Origin: Filimonas effusa
Lineage (GTDB): Bacteria > Bacteroidota > Bacteroidia > Chitinophagales > Chitinophagaceae
Direction: 5' to 3'
DNA: 64,000 bases
Assembly: GCF_004118675.1 (NCBI RefSeq)
Contig: NZ_SDHZ01000001.1
Coordinates: forward strand, 186,001-250,000
The notes under the pieces are model-generated. The model was given only the letters and a program-made list of their open reading frames with translations, made no database searches and was not told the DNA's origin. This document shows, in pieces, positions 17,103 through 27,487 of the stretch. Position 1 is the first letter of the stretch, and the number at the start of each line of letters is the position of its first letter. Position numbers and translations under genes: made by a program.

Positions 17103-18401
17103 ATGGATAACAAAAAAGCTGGTAACGTAAAAGCCGCCCCTAAAAAGAAGAAGTCAGGCAAATCGCTCTTCCGCAGGGTCAACGACTTCCTCCACCTGTG
17201 GCTGGGATTGATAAGCGGTATTATTATCGTTATTGTAAGTGTTACCGGTTGTATCTATGCGTTTGAAAAAGAAATTAAAAGTGTTACCCAACCTTACCAG
17301 TTTGTAAAAACGGAAGAAAAACCCTACCTCCCGCCATCACAGCTGAAAGCAATGGCCGAAAAATATCATTTCGGCGCTAAAGCAGGTAAAGGCCTTAATA
17401 AAATTGCAGGCATCCAATACCCTGGCATTGGAAAAGCAGCGGTGGCTACTTACAGAGACAAAAAAACAGGATACATGATGATCTACATGAATCCTTATTC
17501 CGGTGAAGTGCTCAAGGTAAAAGCCCTGGAAAAAGACTTCTTCCGCATCATCCTCGAAGGACACTATCAGCTATGGCTGCCCCGCGCCATAGGCCAGCAG
17601 GTCATCTGCTGGTCTGTGGGTATCTTCATCATCCTGCTTATCTCAGGCATTATCATGTGGTGGCCCAAAAACCTGAAAAAAGCCAACAGGGATAAAAGCT
17701 TTAAGATCAAATGGGGCGCTTCTTTTAAAAGAGTGAACTACGATCTGCATAATGTGCTTGGCTTCTACGTATGGGTACTGGCCTTTATCCTTGCCGTAAC
17801 AGGAATCTACTTCGGTTTCAAATGGGTGCCTAAAACAATCTACTGGGTAGCCTCCGGCGGTAAAACAATGCCGGAACGAAGGGAAAAGGTCTTTTCCGAT
17901 ACTACCGTTCTGTTAACTGCTGCTGCCATCAAAGCGGCAACTTCTCCGGAAGATAAAGTGTGGATGCAAATGACACAGCAGTATAAAAACCAGGGAAGCT
18001 TGTTCATGAGCTTCGCCGACAAACAATCCGATGCTATAAGCGTAACCTATAACCCTTCTCAAAAAACGTATTACAAGTCTTATACACGCTATTTCGACCA
18101 GTATACAGTCAATGAGATCAAAGGCAAAAGCATTTATAATAAACCTTACGAACAAACAACAGGAGCCGAAAAGATCATCCGCATGAACTACGATATCCAC
18201 GTAGGCGCCATCCTGGGTATTCCCGGCAAGATCATGATGTTCTTTGTAAGTTTTATCTGCGCCAGCCTGCCAATTACAGGTTTCATTATCTGGTGGGGTA
18301 AGAAAAAGAAGTCGAAGAAAAAAGCCGGCCCTCACAAACGTAAAGAGGTGATCTCCAGGCACGAACATGAACACGCACCTGAAAAACAGGTAGTGGCGTA
18401 A
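17103..18401 (+). CDS. PepSY-associated transmembrane protein (siderophore-reductase-like)
   Basis: A 432-residue inner-membrane protein with about four long hydrophobic segments: about 35-60 (LWLGLISGIIIVIVSVTG), about 160-182, about 215-237 and about 375-397. Basic tails occur at both ends (KAAPKKKKSGK; HEHEHAPEK). Periplasmic loops carry PepSY motifs. Conserved His residues (LHLWLG, EGHYQLWL, YDLHNVLG, YDIHVGAI) are placed for haem or iron coordination, as in the FoxB/FsrB-type reductases that release iron from imported siderophores. Position right behind a siderophore receptor supports that role. The His-rich C-terminus may bind metal. Confidence 0.85.
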   Translation: MDNKKAGNVKAAPKKKKSGKSLFRRVNDFLHLWLGLISGIIIVIVSVTGCIYAFEKEIKSVTQPYQFVKTEEKPYLPPSQLKAMAEKYHFGAKAGKGLNKIAGIQYPGIGKAAVATYRDKKTGYMMIYMNPYSGEVLKVKALEKDFFRIILEGHYQLWLPRAIGQQVICWSVGIFIILLISGIIMWWPKNLKKANRDKSFKIKWGASFKRVNYDLHNVLGFYVWVLAFILAVTGIYFGFKWVPKTIYWVASGGKTMPERREKVFSDTTVLLTAAAIKAATSPEDKVWMQMTQQYKNQGSLFMSFADKQSDAISVTYNPSQKTYYKSYTRYFDQYTVNEIKGKSIYNKPYEQTTGAEKIIRMNYDIHVGAILGIPGKIMMFFVSFICASLPITGFIIWWGKKKKSKKKAGPHKRKEVISRHEHEHAPEKQVVA

Positions 18402-18428
18402 ATAGCGCTTCAGAATATAAAAAAGGAG

Positions 18429-18459
18429 AGAGGTTGTACTTTACAGTGCAACCTCTTTT
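18429..18459 (+). terminator. Intrinsic terminator after the PepSY gene
   Basis: AGAGGTTG (18429-18436) pairs with CAACCTCT (18449-18456); the stem can extend through T.G and AC/GT pairs around a TTTACA loop and is followed by TTT. It closes the iron locus. Confidence 0.7.
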
Positions 18460-18518
18460 GTTTATAATCTCATTTCTTCATTAACTTTCCTCTATATCCA
18501 CAAACCGGACTATTGCTT

Positions 18519-20168
18519 ATGAAAAAAATATGGTTGCTTCCTGCGCTCTTTTCGTTCCTTTCAGCGCTTGCCGCCCCTCACGACAGCCTGATGAATGAAT
18601 TGGCCGGGGAACTGAAAAGAACAGCACTGTACGACAGTCAAAAGAATCAATCAATACGGCGCTTGGAGGTTTTGTTGAAAGATACGGCAACACACGCACC
18701 GCAGGAGATCTTTGATCTCAATGAAAAACTATTTGAAGAATATAAGGTCTATAGTTATAAAGAAGCCTTCCGCTATGCTACCAGCCTGCTTGCCATTGCC
18801 TACCGCCTGAATGAACCTGCTTACATCGTAAAGGCTAAACTGAAACTGTGCTTTATCCTGCATTCATCAGGCCTCTACAAAGAAGCCTACGACTCTTTAA
18901 GCTCCATTCGCATTAACCCCGGAACAAACAGAACCCTGAAAGCCGAATGTTATACCTTGATGGGACGCTATTATTACGATCTCGCAGAATATGCCAACGA
19001 TAGCTTTTTTACAACTGGTTATATCATAAAAGGTTCCGCATTCATCGATTCGGCATTGAACTATTACGACAAAAATGGTTTTGAATATGCCTATTACAGC
19101 GGATTGAAATACCTTGAACAAGGTAATACTGATGCCTCTTTCGCATTTTTTAATAAGATCATACAGGATACAGCGCTTGGTTTACACCGCTATGCAATAG
19201 CTGCTTCCTCTTTAAGTAAGGTATGCCTGATGCAGGGAAAAACGGAAGACGCAATTCAACTGCTGATAAAAGCTTCCCTGGCCGATCTCAGATCATCCAC
19301 GAAAGAAACCTTTGCAATCTTTCAACTGGCCGAACTTCTGTATAATAAAGGCGATCTCCCCAATGCAGCCCTTTGTATCGCCAGTGCAGCTGCTAACGCT
19401 CAGTTTTATGGCGCCAGGCAACGTAAACTGCAGATCAGCACCATCCTCCCGCTCGTGGAAGCGCAGAAATTAAATGCCGTTGAAGCCCGGAAGAACGAAT
19501 TGCTCAGGTTTACGCTTATCCTCGCCGCCCTCGTCATCTTACTGGTGATCCTTACTTTTATTATATTGAAACAGGTAAAACAACTGCGCAGGAGCCAGCA
19601 GTTGCTTACCGAGAGCCATTTGCAGCAACAGGCCATCAATAAACAGCTCGAAGGGGCTAATAAAACCCTCGCTGTGGTAAATGAAAAACTCGAAGAGGCA
19701 AATACTATTAAAGAAGAGTATATCGGCTACTTCTTCAATATGGACTCGGAATTTTTTGCCCGCCTCAATAAATTCAAAACCCTGGCCGAACAAAAACTGG
19801 CAGATAAAAAATATGACGAAATTAAATTCCTCCTCCATAACCTGCATACCAAAAGAGAAAAAGAAGAACTGCTGAATAGCTTTGACAAAGTTTTCCTGAA
19901 ACTCTTCCCCGGTTTTGTAAAAGAATTCAACGCGTTACTCCTGCCCGAAGACCGGGTTCAGCTCAAAGACAAAGAATCGCTGAATACCGATATGAGAATT
20001 TTTGCCCTGCTTAGAATGGGCATCTCCGACCACGAAAAAATTGCCGAGATCCTGGAATACTCCGTAAAAACCATCTACGCATACAAAACCAGGATAAGGA
20101 ATAAATCCATCGCCCCTAAAGAATTTGAAGAGCGTATTATGAAAATAAAAGGCTTTCACAGCGAATAA
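18519..20168 (+). CDS. SusR-like membrane-anchored transcriptional regulator (TPR + DUF6377)
   Basis: A 549-residue protein. A signal peptide or anchor (1-20) is followed by a helical TPR-type periplasmic region (about 25-320), one transmembrane segment (about 330-350, FTLILAALVILLVILTFIIL), a coiled coil (about 350-400) and a cytoplasmic DUF6377 region. Near the C-terminus, MRIFALLRMGISDHEKIAEILEYSVKTIYAYKTRIRNKS reads as a LuxR-like HTH. This layout matches SusR-type regulators that sense an inducing oligosaccharide in the periplasm. It lies directly before a starch-type locus on the same strand. The ATG at 18519 is preferred to the TTG at 18513. Confidence 0.82.
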   Translation: MKKIWLLPALFSFLSALAAPHDSLMNELAGELKRTALYDSQKNQSIRRLEVLLKDTATHAPQEIFDLNEKLFEEYKVYSYKEAFRYATSLLAIAYRLNEPAYIVKAKLKLCFILHSSGLYKEAYDSLSSIRINPGTNRTLKAECYTLMGRYYYDLAEYANDSFFTTGYIIKGSAFIDSALNYYDKNGFEYAYYSGLKYLEQGNTDASFAFFNKIIQDTALGLHRYAIAASSLSKVCLMQGKTEDAIQLLIKASLADLRSSTKETFAIFQLAELLYNKGDLPNAALCIASAAANAQFYGARQRKLQISTILPLVEAQKLNAVEARKNELLRFTLILAALVILLVILTFIILKQVKQLRRSQQLLTESHLQQQAINKQLEGANKTLAVVNEKLEEANTIKEEYIGYFFNMDSEFFARLNKFKTLAEQKLADKKYDEIKFLLHNLHTKREKEELLNSFDKVFLKLFPGFVKEFNALLLPEDRVQLKDKESLNTDMRIFALLRMGISDHEKIAEILEYSVKTIYAYKTRIRNKSIAPKEFEERIMKIKGFHSE

Positions 20169-20388
20169 ACTGCTGGTTTAATGGCGCCGCAGCTGGTAAA
20201 AAGCACTACTTTTTTAGTCTCTGATAATTCCATGTAAAAAAAATATATGTGTTTTTATCTTTTTGATATTCAGTTTGTTGTATAGCCCTTTTTGAACAGC
20301 CATATAGCTAATTTCTATATTTTAAGTCACTAATTTGTCGCTCCTTCCATAGGACTGTTGTTTTGTTCTATCGATTACAGCTCAAAAT

Positions 20389-22860
20389 ATGTTTAGCTAT
20401 ATGAAAAGGAATTATCACAGTTGCCTCTGGCTGCTTTTGTCATTTCTTCCCTTTTGCGTGGAAGCGCAGCAGCGGGTCACAGAAGTAGGGAAAGTAAAGA
20501 AAGTAACCACCGCTGCCTCGCAAATCAACCTGGAAACAGAGAATGCTTTCGTTAGAATTGAAATGTATAGCCCTTCCATTATAAAGGTTAGGATAAACAA
20601 GCGGCCCCTGACCGATCTGCATTCTTATGCAGTGACCGCTGCCCCCGCCACAAACGGTTTACACATACAGCAAAACGCCTCCACGGTAAATTTCAGCACC
20701 GACTCCTTAAAAGGAATTGTAACAAAGGAACCTTTTTCCCTCAGCTTCTATACGCCCGGCGGGCAATTGATCAGCAAAGACGAAGAAGGGCTGACTACCA
20801 GCTGGATAGGCGACCAGGTAACTACCTATAAAACTTTACAGGAAGGAGAACGCTTTATAGGACTGGGAGAGAAAACAGGAGCGCTCGACCGCAGGGGGAG
20901 TGGCTACACTAACTGGAATACCGATGCCTTTGGATACAGCGTCAGCCAGGACCCTATTTATAGCTCGATCCCGTTTTACATAGGAGTACATCATGGTTTA
21001 CAATACGGGATCTTCCTCGATAATACCAACCAGAGCCAGTTTAATTTTGGCGCCAGTAACAATCGTTTTTCCTCGTTTGGCGCAGCAGATGGAGAAATGA
21101 ATTATTATTTCATCTATAATACTCAGGTAGCAGGCATTATAAACAGTTATACGCAGTTGACCGGCCGTATGCAGTTGCCCCCGCTCTGGAGCCTCGGCTA
21201 TCAGCAGAACAGGTATAGTTATTACCCCGAAACGGAAGTCTTGCGTATCGCACAAACGCTCCGCGAAAAAAAGATCCCCGCCGATGGCATTACGCTCGAC
21301 ATTCATTATATGGATGCCTACAAGATCTTTACATGGGATAAGAACCGCTTTCCCGATCCCAAAGCACTAACTGGAAAATTGAATGCTATGGGATTGAAAA
21401 CAACGGTCATCGCCGATCCCGGTATAAAGGTCGAAAAGGGATATGGCTCCTATGAAAGGGGACTGAACAACGATATTTTCATTAAGTATGCCGATGGTAA
21501 ACCCTATACCGGCGAAGTTTGGCCCGGATGGTGCCATTTCCCCGATTTTACTTCACCGCAAGGCCGCACCTGGTGGGGCAATGAAATGAAAGCCTATGCA
21601 AACGACGGTGTCGTGGGCATCTGGAACGATATGAATGAAATTGCTACATGGGGACAAAAAATGCCCGACAATGTATTGTTTGCATTCGACGGCCGTACCA
21701 CTACGCACAAAGAAGCGCATAACGTATATGGTATGCTCATGGCGCGCGCCAGCTACGAAGGCTTCCGCAAGGCGCTGCCCGCCAAACGCCCCTTTATGCT
21801 TACACGGGCAGGTTACGCAGGATTACAGCGCTATACAGCCCTCTGGACCGGCGATAACAGGTCCGAAGACGATCATATGCTGGCAGGCGTACGCCTGGTC
21901 AATAGCCTTGGCCTGAGCGGTGTTTCTTTTACAGGTATGGATATTGGCGGCTTTACAGGAGGCGCATCGGTAAACCTGTTTATCAGGTGGATGCAGCTGG
22001 GCGCCTTTATGCCTTACTATCGGAATCATACTGCCGTAAATACCCCAGCCGCAGAACCATGGACCTTTGGAGAAGAAGCGCTGGAAATATCCAGGAACTA
22101 CGTGAACCTGCGTTATCGCCTGATGCCTTATTTATACGCTGGTATCTATGAGTCTACACAAAATGGTATGCCGCTGAATCGTAGCCTGGCCATCGATTAC
22201 ACACACGATCCGCAGATCTATAAAGGTGAATTTCAGAACGAATACCTGTTCGGCAGATCGCTGCTGATCTTGCCCGTGGCCGGTAACGTCAACTTCGCTG
22301 CTGCTTATTTTCCAAAGGGAAACTGGTACGACATATACACAGGCTCCTTGCAGCAAGGTAACACCAGTAAACTGCTTGCATTGCAAAAGAATAAACTCCC
22401 TGTATACGCACGCGGAAGTGGTATCGTTACCATGCAGTCATTGATCCAGTCTACTGCCGAAAAACCGTCCGATACGCTTACAGTCTATGTATACAAAGGC
22501 ACAGATAAAAATGAGTTTGAATACTACGAAGACGATGGCGAATCATACGAATACGAAAAAGGAAATTATTATAAACGCCTTATCTCTTTCGATCCTTCCG
22601 CAAACACTATCACGTTTTCAGCGCCCTCCGGTAATAACGCCTCTAAATTTAAATGGCTGAGGATTGTCTTTACAGGGTTCGATGCTTTAAATAAAATAAC
22701 CCTGGATCAAAAGCAGCAAACAACAGACAACTTCTTTGTTTCCATGCTGGATCCCGTTTCAGCTTTCGATCCGCAGGGCAACACGAATCAAAGGGAAGGA
22801 TATACAGCGCCTTCTGTAATAACTTCTAATAGCACTCAAAAAATAACCATACAGTATTAA
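20389..22860 (+). CDS. GH31 alpha-glucosidase
   Basis: An 823-residue secreted (signal near 5-26) GH31 enzyme that hydrolyses alpha-glucosidic bonds from non-reducing ends. Motifs: GITLDIHYMDAYKIFTWD in the barrel, GIWNDMNE with nucleophile D414, and WTGDNRSEDDH with acid/base D489. A C-terminal DUF5110-like sandwich carries the YEDDGESYEYEKGNY segment. An alternative start is the ATG at 20401 (MKRN). It opens a run of starch-related genes (GH31, susC, susD, susE, GH13), so maltooligosaccharides are the probable substrate. Xylosidase or other GH31 activities cannot be fully excluded. Confidence 0.9.
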   Translation: MFSYMKRNYHSCLWLLLSFLPFCVEAQQRVTEVGKVKKVTTAASQINLETENAFVRIEMYSPSIIKVRINKRPLTDLHSYAVTAAPATNGLHIQQNASTVNFSTDSLKGIVTKEPFSLSFYTPGGQLISKDEEGLTTSWIGDQVTTYKTLQEGERFIGLGEKTGALDRRGSGYTNWNTDAFGYSVSQDPIYSSIPFYIGVHHGLQYGIFLDNTNQSQFNFGASNNRFSSFGAADGEMNYYFIYNTQVAGIINSYTQLTGRMQLPPLWSLGYQQNRYSYYPETEVLRIAQTLREKKIPADGITLDIHYMDAYKIFTWDKNRFPDPKALTGKLNAMGLKTTVIADPGIKVEKGYGSYERGLNNDIFIKYADGKPYTGEVWPGWCHFPDFTSPQGRTWWGNEMKAYANDGVVGIWNDMNEIATWGQKMPDNVLFAFDGRTTTHKEAHNVYGMLMARASYEGFRKALPAKRPFMLTRAGYAGLQRYTALWTGDNRSEDDHMLAGVRLVNSLGLSGVSFTGMDIGGFTGGASVNLFIRWMQLGAFMPYYRNHTAVNTPAAEPWTFGEEALEISRNYVNLRYRLMPYLYAGIYESTQNGMPLNRSLAIDYTHDPQIYKGEFQNEYLFGRSLLILPVAGNVNFAAAYFPKGNWYDIYTGSLQQGNTSKLLALQKNKLPVYARGSGIVTMQSLIQSTAEKPSDTLTVYVYKGTDKNEFEYYEDDGESYEYEKGNYYKRLISFDPSANTITFSAPSGNNASKFKWLRIVFTGFDALNKITLDQKQQTTDNFFVSMLDPVSAFDPQGNTNQREGYTAPSVITSNSTQKITIQY

Positions 22861-22915
22861 ATAAATATTTCAATACACCAGGGACTGCTTATTCTTTATC
22901 ACTAATTGCCATAAT

Positions 22916-25906
22916 ATGAAATACTCATTTAAGATCCATAAACGGATAGCCTTATTGCTGGGCTGCTGTTTATTGTTCTCCGGTATAAAAAGCCAGGAGA
23001 GCAGTATACGCGTAGCCGGGAAAGTTACCAATGAAAAAGGAGCGCCCATTGAAGCCGCTTCTGTAACAATAGCCGGCTCGCAAACCGGCACAACTACCAA
23101 TGCCGAAGGACGCTTTACGCTCAACGCCCGCTCCGGCGTCCTGTTGTTTATTACCTATATAGGCTACGATACCCTGAAAGTAAAAGCCGCAGCAGAAATT
23201 AATGTAGCGCTGGTTCCGGTCAGCGCCGCTCTGGAAGATGTAATTGTAGTTGGTTATGGCCGGCAACGTCGTACCGATGTTACCGGTTCTATCAGCAGCG
23301 TCTCCCCCAAAGATTTTAACCAGGGCGTTACTGCTAGCCCGGACCAGCTTCTGACAGGTAAAGTCGCAGGTTTAACGATCGTAAGAAACAGCGGCGACCC
23401 CACAGGTGGCGCTACTATTCAGTTGCGTGGCCCCTCTTCTCTAACCGCAGGTATCAACCCCTTTTACGTGATCGATGGCGTACCGGGAGCCAATATCGAT
23501 TTGATTGCCCCGGCCGATATTGTCTCCATGGATATCCTGAAAGACGCATCCTCCGCTGCGATCTATGGATCGCGCGCCGCCAACGGTGTGATCATGGTCA
23601 CAACAAAAAAAGGAAAAAGCGGTAAGCCCGTAGTGGCCTATAGCGGCTATGCAGCATTGGACGCTATTTCAAAACGAGTGGAAGTGTTGGGGGCAGATGA
23701 ATACACAAAGTTCCTGGCAGATAATAATATGACTGTTTCAGCCAGTGAAAGCGGGCATAACACCAACTGGCAGAACGAAATTTTCAGGAACGGTATATCC
23801 CATAATCACAATATCAGTATTGCCGGCGGAAACAGCGATACCCGCTTTTCTGCCTCTGTTAACTATTTTGAGCAGGAAGGTATTGTAAAGAAAAACGATA
23901 TAAAACGTTTGGTTACACGCCTGGGGGTTGAGCAGTCTTTATTCGATAATAAGGTGAGAGCCAGTTTGAACGTGGTAACAAGTAATATTCGCTCTCATCA
24001 TGTCGACTATGGCATCTTTAACTACGCTGCAAGGTTTTTGCCGGTATCTCCCATTAAAAGTGATGCCGCAGAATACGAACAGTATGGCGGCTATTTCCAG
24101 GTGCCAGGCAGAACCAATTATTATAACCCGGTAGCTTGGCTCAATCAAAGAGAAGAGCCCCGTACCCGTAACATATTCCAGACTTTTGGTAAAATAGAAG
24201 CAGACCTTACCCGCGACCTCATGTTTGTAGTAACAGGCTCTGTGCAGCGCGAAATGTATGATAATAAGACCTACATGTCTATTTATAACATTAACCCCAC
24301 CGCCATAGGAAAAGGATATGCAAATAGAACTGTTTATACCAACTCCGATAAAGTGTTTGAATCCAATCTAACCTACACGGCACCGTTTACCGATGAACAA
24401 AAGTTAAAGCTCATGGTTGGCTATTCTTACCAGAACACCATAACTAATGATGGATTATATGGTCAGAATAATACCTTCTCCTCCGATGGCCTTGGCCCCA
24501 ACAACCTGGGCGCAGGAGGTGGCGCATCTGCCGGGCTGATCAACCCCTTCGATGGAACGCCTGCCAAACAGGAATCAACCCTGCTGGCCTATTTTGGCCG
24601 TGTCAATTATGCCTGGGCCGATAGGTACTTGCTTACTGCTACAGTAAGAAGGGATGGCTCCTCCAAATTCGGTAAGAACAACCGCTGGGCATTGTTCCCC
24701 TCCGTTTCTGTTGCCTGGAAAATAACACAGGAAAACTTCATGAAAGACCAGCGCCTGTTTAACGATCTCAAGCTGCGAATGGGCTATGGCGTATCCGGTA
24801 ACCAGAACATATCGCCTTATGCCTCTCTTACACAGTACGGAACAGGCTCCGATCAGTTCCTGTATAATGGCTCGTTTATAAACAGCCTTGCGGTAACACA
24901 AAACCCGAACCCCAACCTCAAATGGGAAACCACAAAAATGTACAACTTTGGTCTTGATTTTACTGTCCTCAAAGGACGGTTATCCGGTACCGTAGAATAC
25001 TACGACAAAAAGACTTCCGATCTGCTTTATAGCTATAACGTGCCTACACCTCCCTATCTGTTTAATACGCTGCTCGCCAATGGTGGTACCATGAGTAATA
25101 AGGGTATTGAAGTATCTCTGAATGCTACCGTTATAACAACCGCGCATTTTACCTGGAAATCATTCGGAAACTTTGCACGCAACAAGAATAAGGTAGGAAG
25201 TATCTCAGGCAACATCGCCAACCTTAACCTCGAAAGGGTATTGACAGGCGGCGATTATTTTGCCGGCTTTGATGGCTGGACGGCACAAACGACCAGCGTA
25301 TTATTGCCCGGCCAGCCCATAGGCACTTTCTTTACCGCGAAATATGTAGGCTACGATGCCGCAGCTAAAAAAACAATCTATCAAACGCCTTCAGGAAAGC
25401 TGAAAACTTCCGACCAGCTGGAATCGCCCGGCGATTACCAGATTGTAGGATATGCCTTGCCGAAATTTACCTACGGATGGGGCAACAGCTTTACTTATAA
25501 AGGATTTGATCTTGCCTTTTTTGTTCGCGGTGTATATGGCAATAAGATCTATAATGCTTCCCGTGCCGACTTATCACGTTTAACGCAGGCAGGCGTTACC
25601 AATGTTTCTCCCCTGGCAGTAAAAGACGGCGTGTTCGAAGCGCCGGTGAACTCGAGCAGGTGGCTCGAAAGCGGCTCATTCCTGCGTATGGATAATGCAA
25701 CGCTGGGATATAATGTTCCTGTAAAAAAAGGTAATGTATTTAAAAGCCTGCGCTTTTATTTCACCGGCACCAATGTATTTACCATCACGGAATACACCGG
25801 CGTTGATCCCGAAGTAAATATGGGCGGACTGGCGCCCGGCGTGGACAGCAGGAACTACTATCCTAAAACACGGTCATTCATTTTCGGCGTGGATGTGAGA
25901 TTGTAA
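22916..25906 (+). CDS. susC: SusC/RagA-family TonB-dependent outer-membrane transporter
   Basis: A 996-residue receptor: signal peptide (about 1-26), CarboxypepD_reg-like domain (about 30-105), then the plug with VIVVGYGRQRRTDVTGSIS, the TonB-box region typical of SusC. It also has the YVIDGVPG and ILKDASSAAIYGSRAANGVI motifs, followed by a large barrel ending in FIFGVDVRL. It imports oligosaccharides captured by the SusD lipoprotein encoded next. It has no STN domain, so regulation is expected through the SusR-like protein at 18519 rather than through a sigma/anti-sigma pair. Probable cargo, from the flanking GH31 and GH13 genes, is maltooligosaccharide. Confidence 0.95.
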   Translation: MKYSFKIHKRIALLLGCCLLFSGIKSQESSIRVAGKVTNEKGAPIEAASVTIAGSQTGTTTNAEGRFTLNARSGVLLFITYIGYDTLKVKAAAEINVALVPVSAALEDVIVVGYGRQRRTDVTGSISSVSPKDFNQGVTASPDQLLTGKVAGLTIVRNSGDPTGGATIQLRGPSSLTAGINPFYVIDGVPGANIDLIAPADIVSMDILKDASSAAIYGSRAANGVIMVTTKKGKSGKPVVAYSGYAALDAISKRVEVLGADEYTKFLADNNMTVSASESGHNTNWQNEIFRNGISHNHNISIAGGNSDTRFSASVNYFEQEGIVKKNDIKRLVTRLGVEQSLFDNKVRASLNVVTSNIRSHHVDYGIFNYAARFLPVSPIKSDAAEYEQYGGYFQVPGRTNYYNPVAWLNQREEPRTRNIFQTFGKIEADLTRDLMFVVTGSVQREMYDNKTYMSIYNINPTAIGKGYANRTVYTNSDKVFESNLTYTAPFTDEQKLKLMVGYSYQNTITNDGLYGQNNTFSSDGLGPNNLGAGGGASAGLINPFDGTPAKQESTLLAYFGRVNYAWADRYLLTATVRRDGSSKFGKNNRWALFPSVSVAWKITQENFMKDQRLFNDLKLRMGYGVSGNQNISPYASLTQYGTGSDQFLYNGSFINSLAVTQNPNPNLKWETTKMYNFGLDFTVLKGRLSGTVEYYDKKTSDLLYSYNVPTPPYLFNTLLANGGTMSNKGIEVSLNATVITTAHFTWKSFGNFARNKNKVGSISGNIANLNLERVLTGGDYFAGFDGWTAQTTSVLLPGQPIGTFFTAKYVGYDAAAKKTIYQTPSGKLKTSDQLESPGDYQIVGYALPKFTYGWGNSFTYKGFDLAFFVRGVYGNKIYNASRADLSRLTQAGVTNVSPLAVKDGVFEAPVNSSRWLESGSFLRMDNATLGYNVPVKKGNVFKSLRFYFTGTNVFTITEYTGVDPEVNMGGLAPGVDSRNYYPKTRSFIFGVDVRL

Positions 25907-25928
25907 TGAATATTAAAACTTTGCTACA

Positions 25929-27470
25929 ATGAAACTAACAATAAAGAAAACGATCATCCCTGCACTTATGGCAGCAATGGCATTGCAGGCCTGTACCAAA
26001 CTGGATGAAAACGTTTACTCGAATTATACGGACGCAAACTTCCCAACCACCGCTGCGCAATATGCAGCGCTGACAGGCCCCGTATATGTGGCGGCCCAGA
26101 AGTTTTTCGATAATAATTTTTACGACCTGCAGGAAGCCGGTACCGATGAATTGATTGTGCCAACAAGAGGAGGCGACTGGTTCGATGGCGGTAAATGGCG
26201 CGATATGCATTATCATACCTGGACGCCTACGCACGATCTGGTGAAGAATGCATGGGACTGGGGCTTCAATGCTATCGGTACCTGTAATAAAATTTTAACC
26301 CAGCTGCAGAGCGCACCCGAAAGCGCCAATAAAAAACTCACCCTGGCGCAGATCCGCGCCATGAGAGCCTGGTATTACTATAACATGATGGATGCCTATG
26401 GCAATATTCCGCTCGTAACAACCTTCGATCAAAATGCAGCGGCTCCTGAACAAGCTACCCGGACTGCAGTCTATAATTTCATAGTAACGGAACTGGAAGA
26501 GATAAAAGGTTCACTGCCAGCCGACGTTACAGCTGTTACTTATGGTATGCCAACAAAATGGATGGCTTTTACCCTGCTGGCCAAATTATACCTGAATGCC
26601 GAAGTGTACGTAGGTACACCCCAATGGGATAAAGCCGTAGCAGCCTGTGATAGTGTGATCGCCGGCGGTAAATACACGTTGGAATCCGATTTTACGGCGC
26701 AGTTTAAACCCGATAACGGCCCGCAGAATAAAGAACCCATCTTCTCTATTCCGTTTGATGCTGTTAAAGCAAAGGGCAACCTCTTGTTTAATAAAACCTT
26801 GCATTACGGTCATCAGAAAACATTTAAGCTAACCACTGTGCCCTGGAACGGCTGGTGTGGTCAGCCTGCTTTTTATCATAAATATGAGGCGGCGGATAAA
26901 CGTATCGGTACATGGTTGTCGGGACAGCAATACGATGCCAACGGAGCGCCTGTTGTTTATAACGGCGTGAACGTGGTATTGGATCCCGATTATTTTCCCG
27001 CATTCGATGTAGGTGGCGCAGATGATAAAGGACGCCTTGCCGGCGCCAGGAATAATAAATATTACGCCGATGCCAATGCCGTAAGCAATAATGCAAACAA
27101 CGACTTCGTCGTATACAGGTATGCCGATGTATTGCTCATGAAAGCCGAAGCGGTATTAAGAGGCGCAGCCAATGCTACAAAAACAGAGGCGTTAGATGCT
27201 GTTAACCAGGTAAGGGACAGGGCCTTCAATAACGACGCTTCAAAACGTTTTACCGCTACTACCTTAACATTGGCTGCTTTGTACGATGAAAGGGGGAGAG
27301 AGCTATCATGGGAAATGAGCAGGAGAACAGATATGATCCGGTTTGGTAAATGGGAAGAGGCGCAGTTGTTCAAAACCGCTAACCCCGGTGAAGCCTATAG
27401 GCGAATATTTCCCATTCCGTCCACCGCTATTGCGTCTAACCCCAAGTTGCATCAGAACCCCAGTTACTAA
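25929..27470 (+). CDS. susD: SusD/RagB-family glycan-binding lipoprotein
   Basis: A 513-residue lipoprotein. The lipobox is LQAC with lipidated C22. The N-terminal segment (LDENVYSNYTDANFPTTAAQYAALTG), the central AWYYYNMMDAYGNIPLVT and the C-terminal DERGRELSWEMSRRTDMIRFGKW are SusD hallmarks. It forms the lid over the SusC pore encoded 22 bases upstream and binds the glycan at the cell surface. The EAYRRIFPIPSTAIASNPKLHQN end is the standard SusD tail. Confidence 0.95.
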   Translation: MKLTIKKTIIPALMAAMALQACTKLDENVYSNYTDANFPTTAAQYAALTGPVYVAAQKFFDNNFYDLQEAGTDELIVPTRGGDWFDGGKWRDMHYHTWTPTHDLVKNAWDWGFNAIGTCNKILTQLQSAPESANKKLTLAQIRAMRAWYYYNMMDAYGNIPLVTTFDQNAAAPEQATRTAVYNFIVTELEEIKGSLPADVTAVTYGMPTKWMAFTLLAKLYLNAEVYVGTPQWDKAVAACDSVIAGGKYTLESDFTAQFKPDNGPQNKEPIFSIPFDAVKAKGNLLFNKTLHYGHQKTFKLTTVPWNGWCGQPAFYHKYEAADKRIGTWLSGQQYDANGAPVVYNGVNVVLDPDYFPAFDVGGADDKGRLAGARNNKYYADANAVSNNANNDFVVYRYADVLLMKAEAVLRGAANATKTEALDAVNQVRDRAFNNDASKRFTATTLTLAALYDERGRELSWEMSRRTDMIRFGKWEEAQLFKTANPGEAYRRIFPIPSTAIASNPKLHQNPSY

Positions 27471-27487
27471 TCATTTAATTCTTTTTT

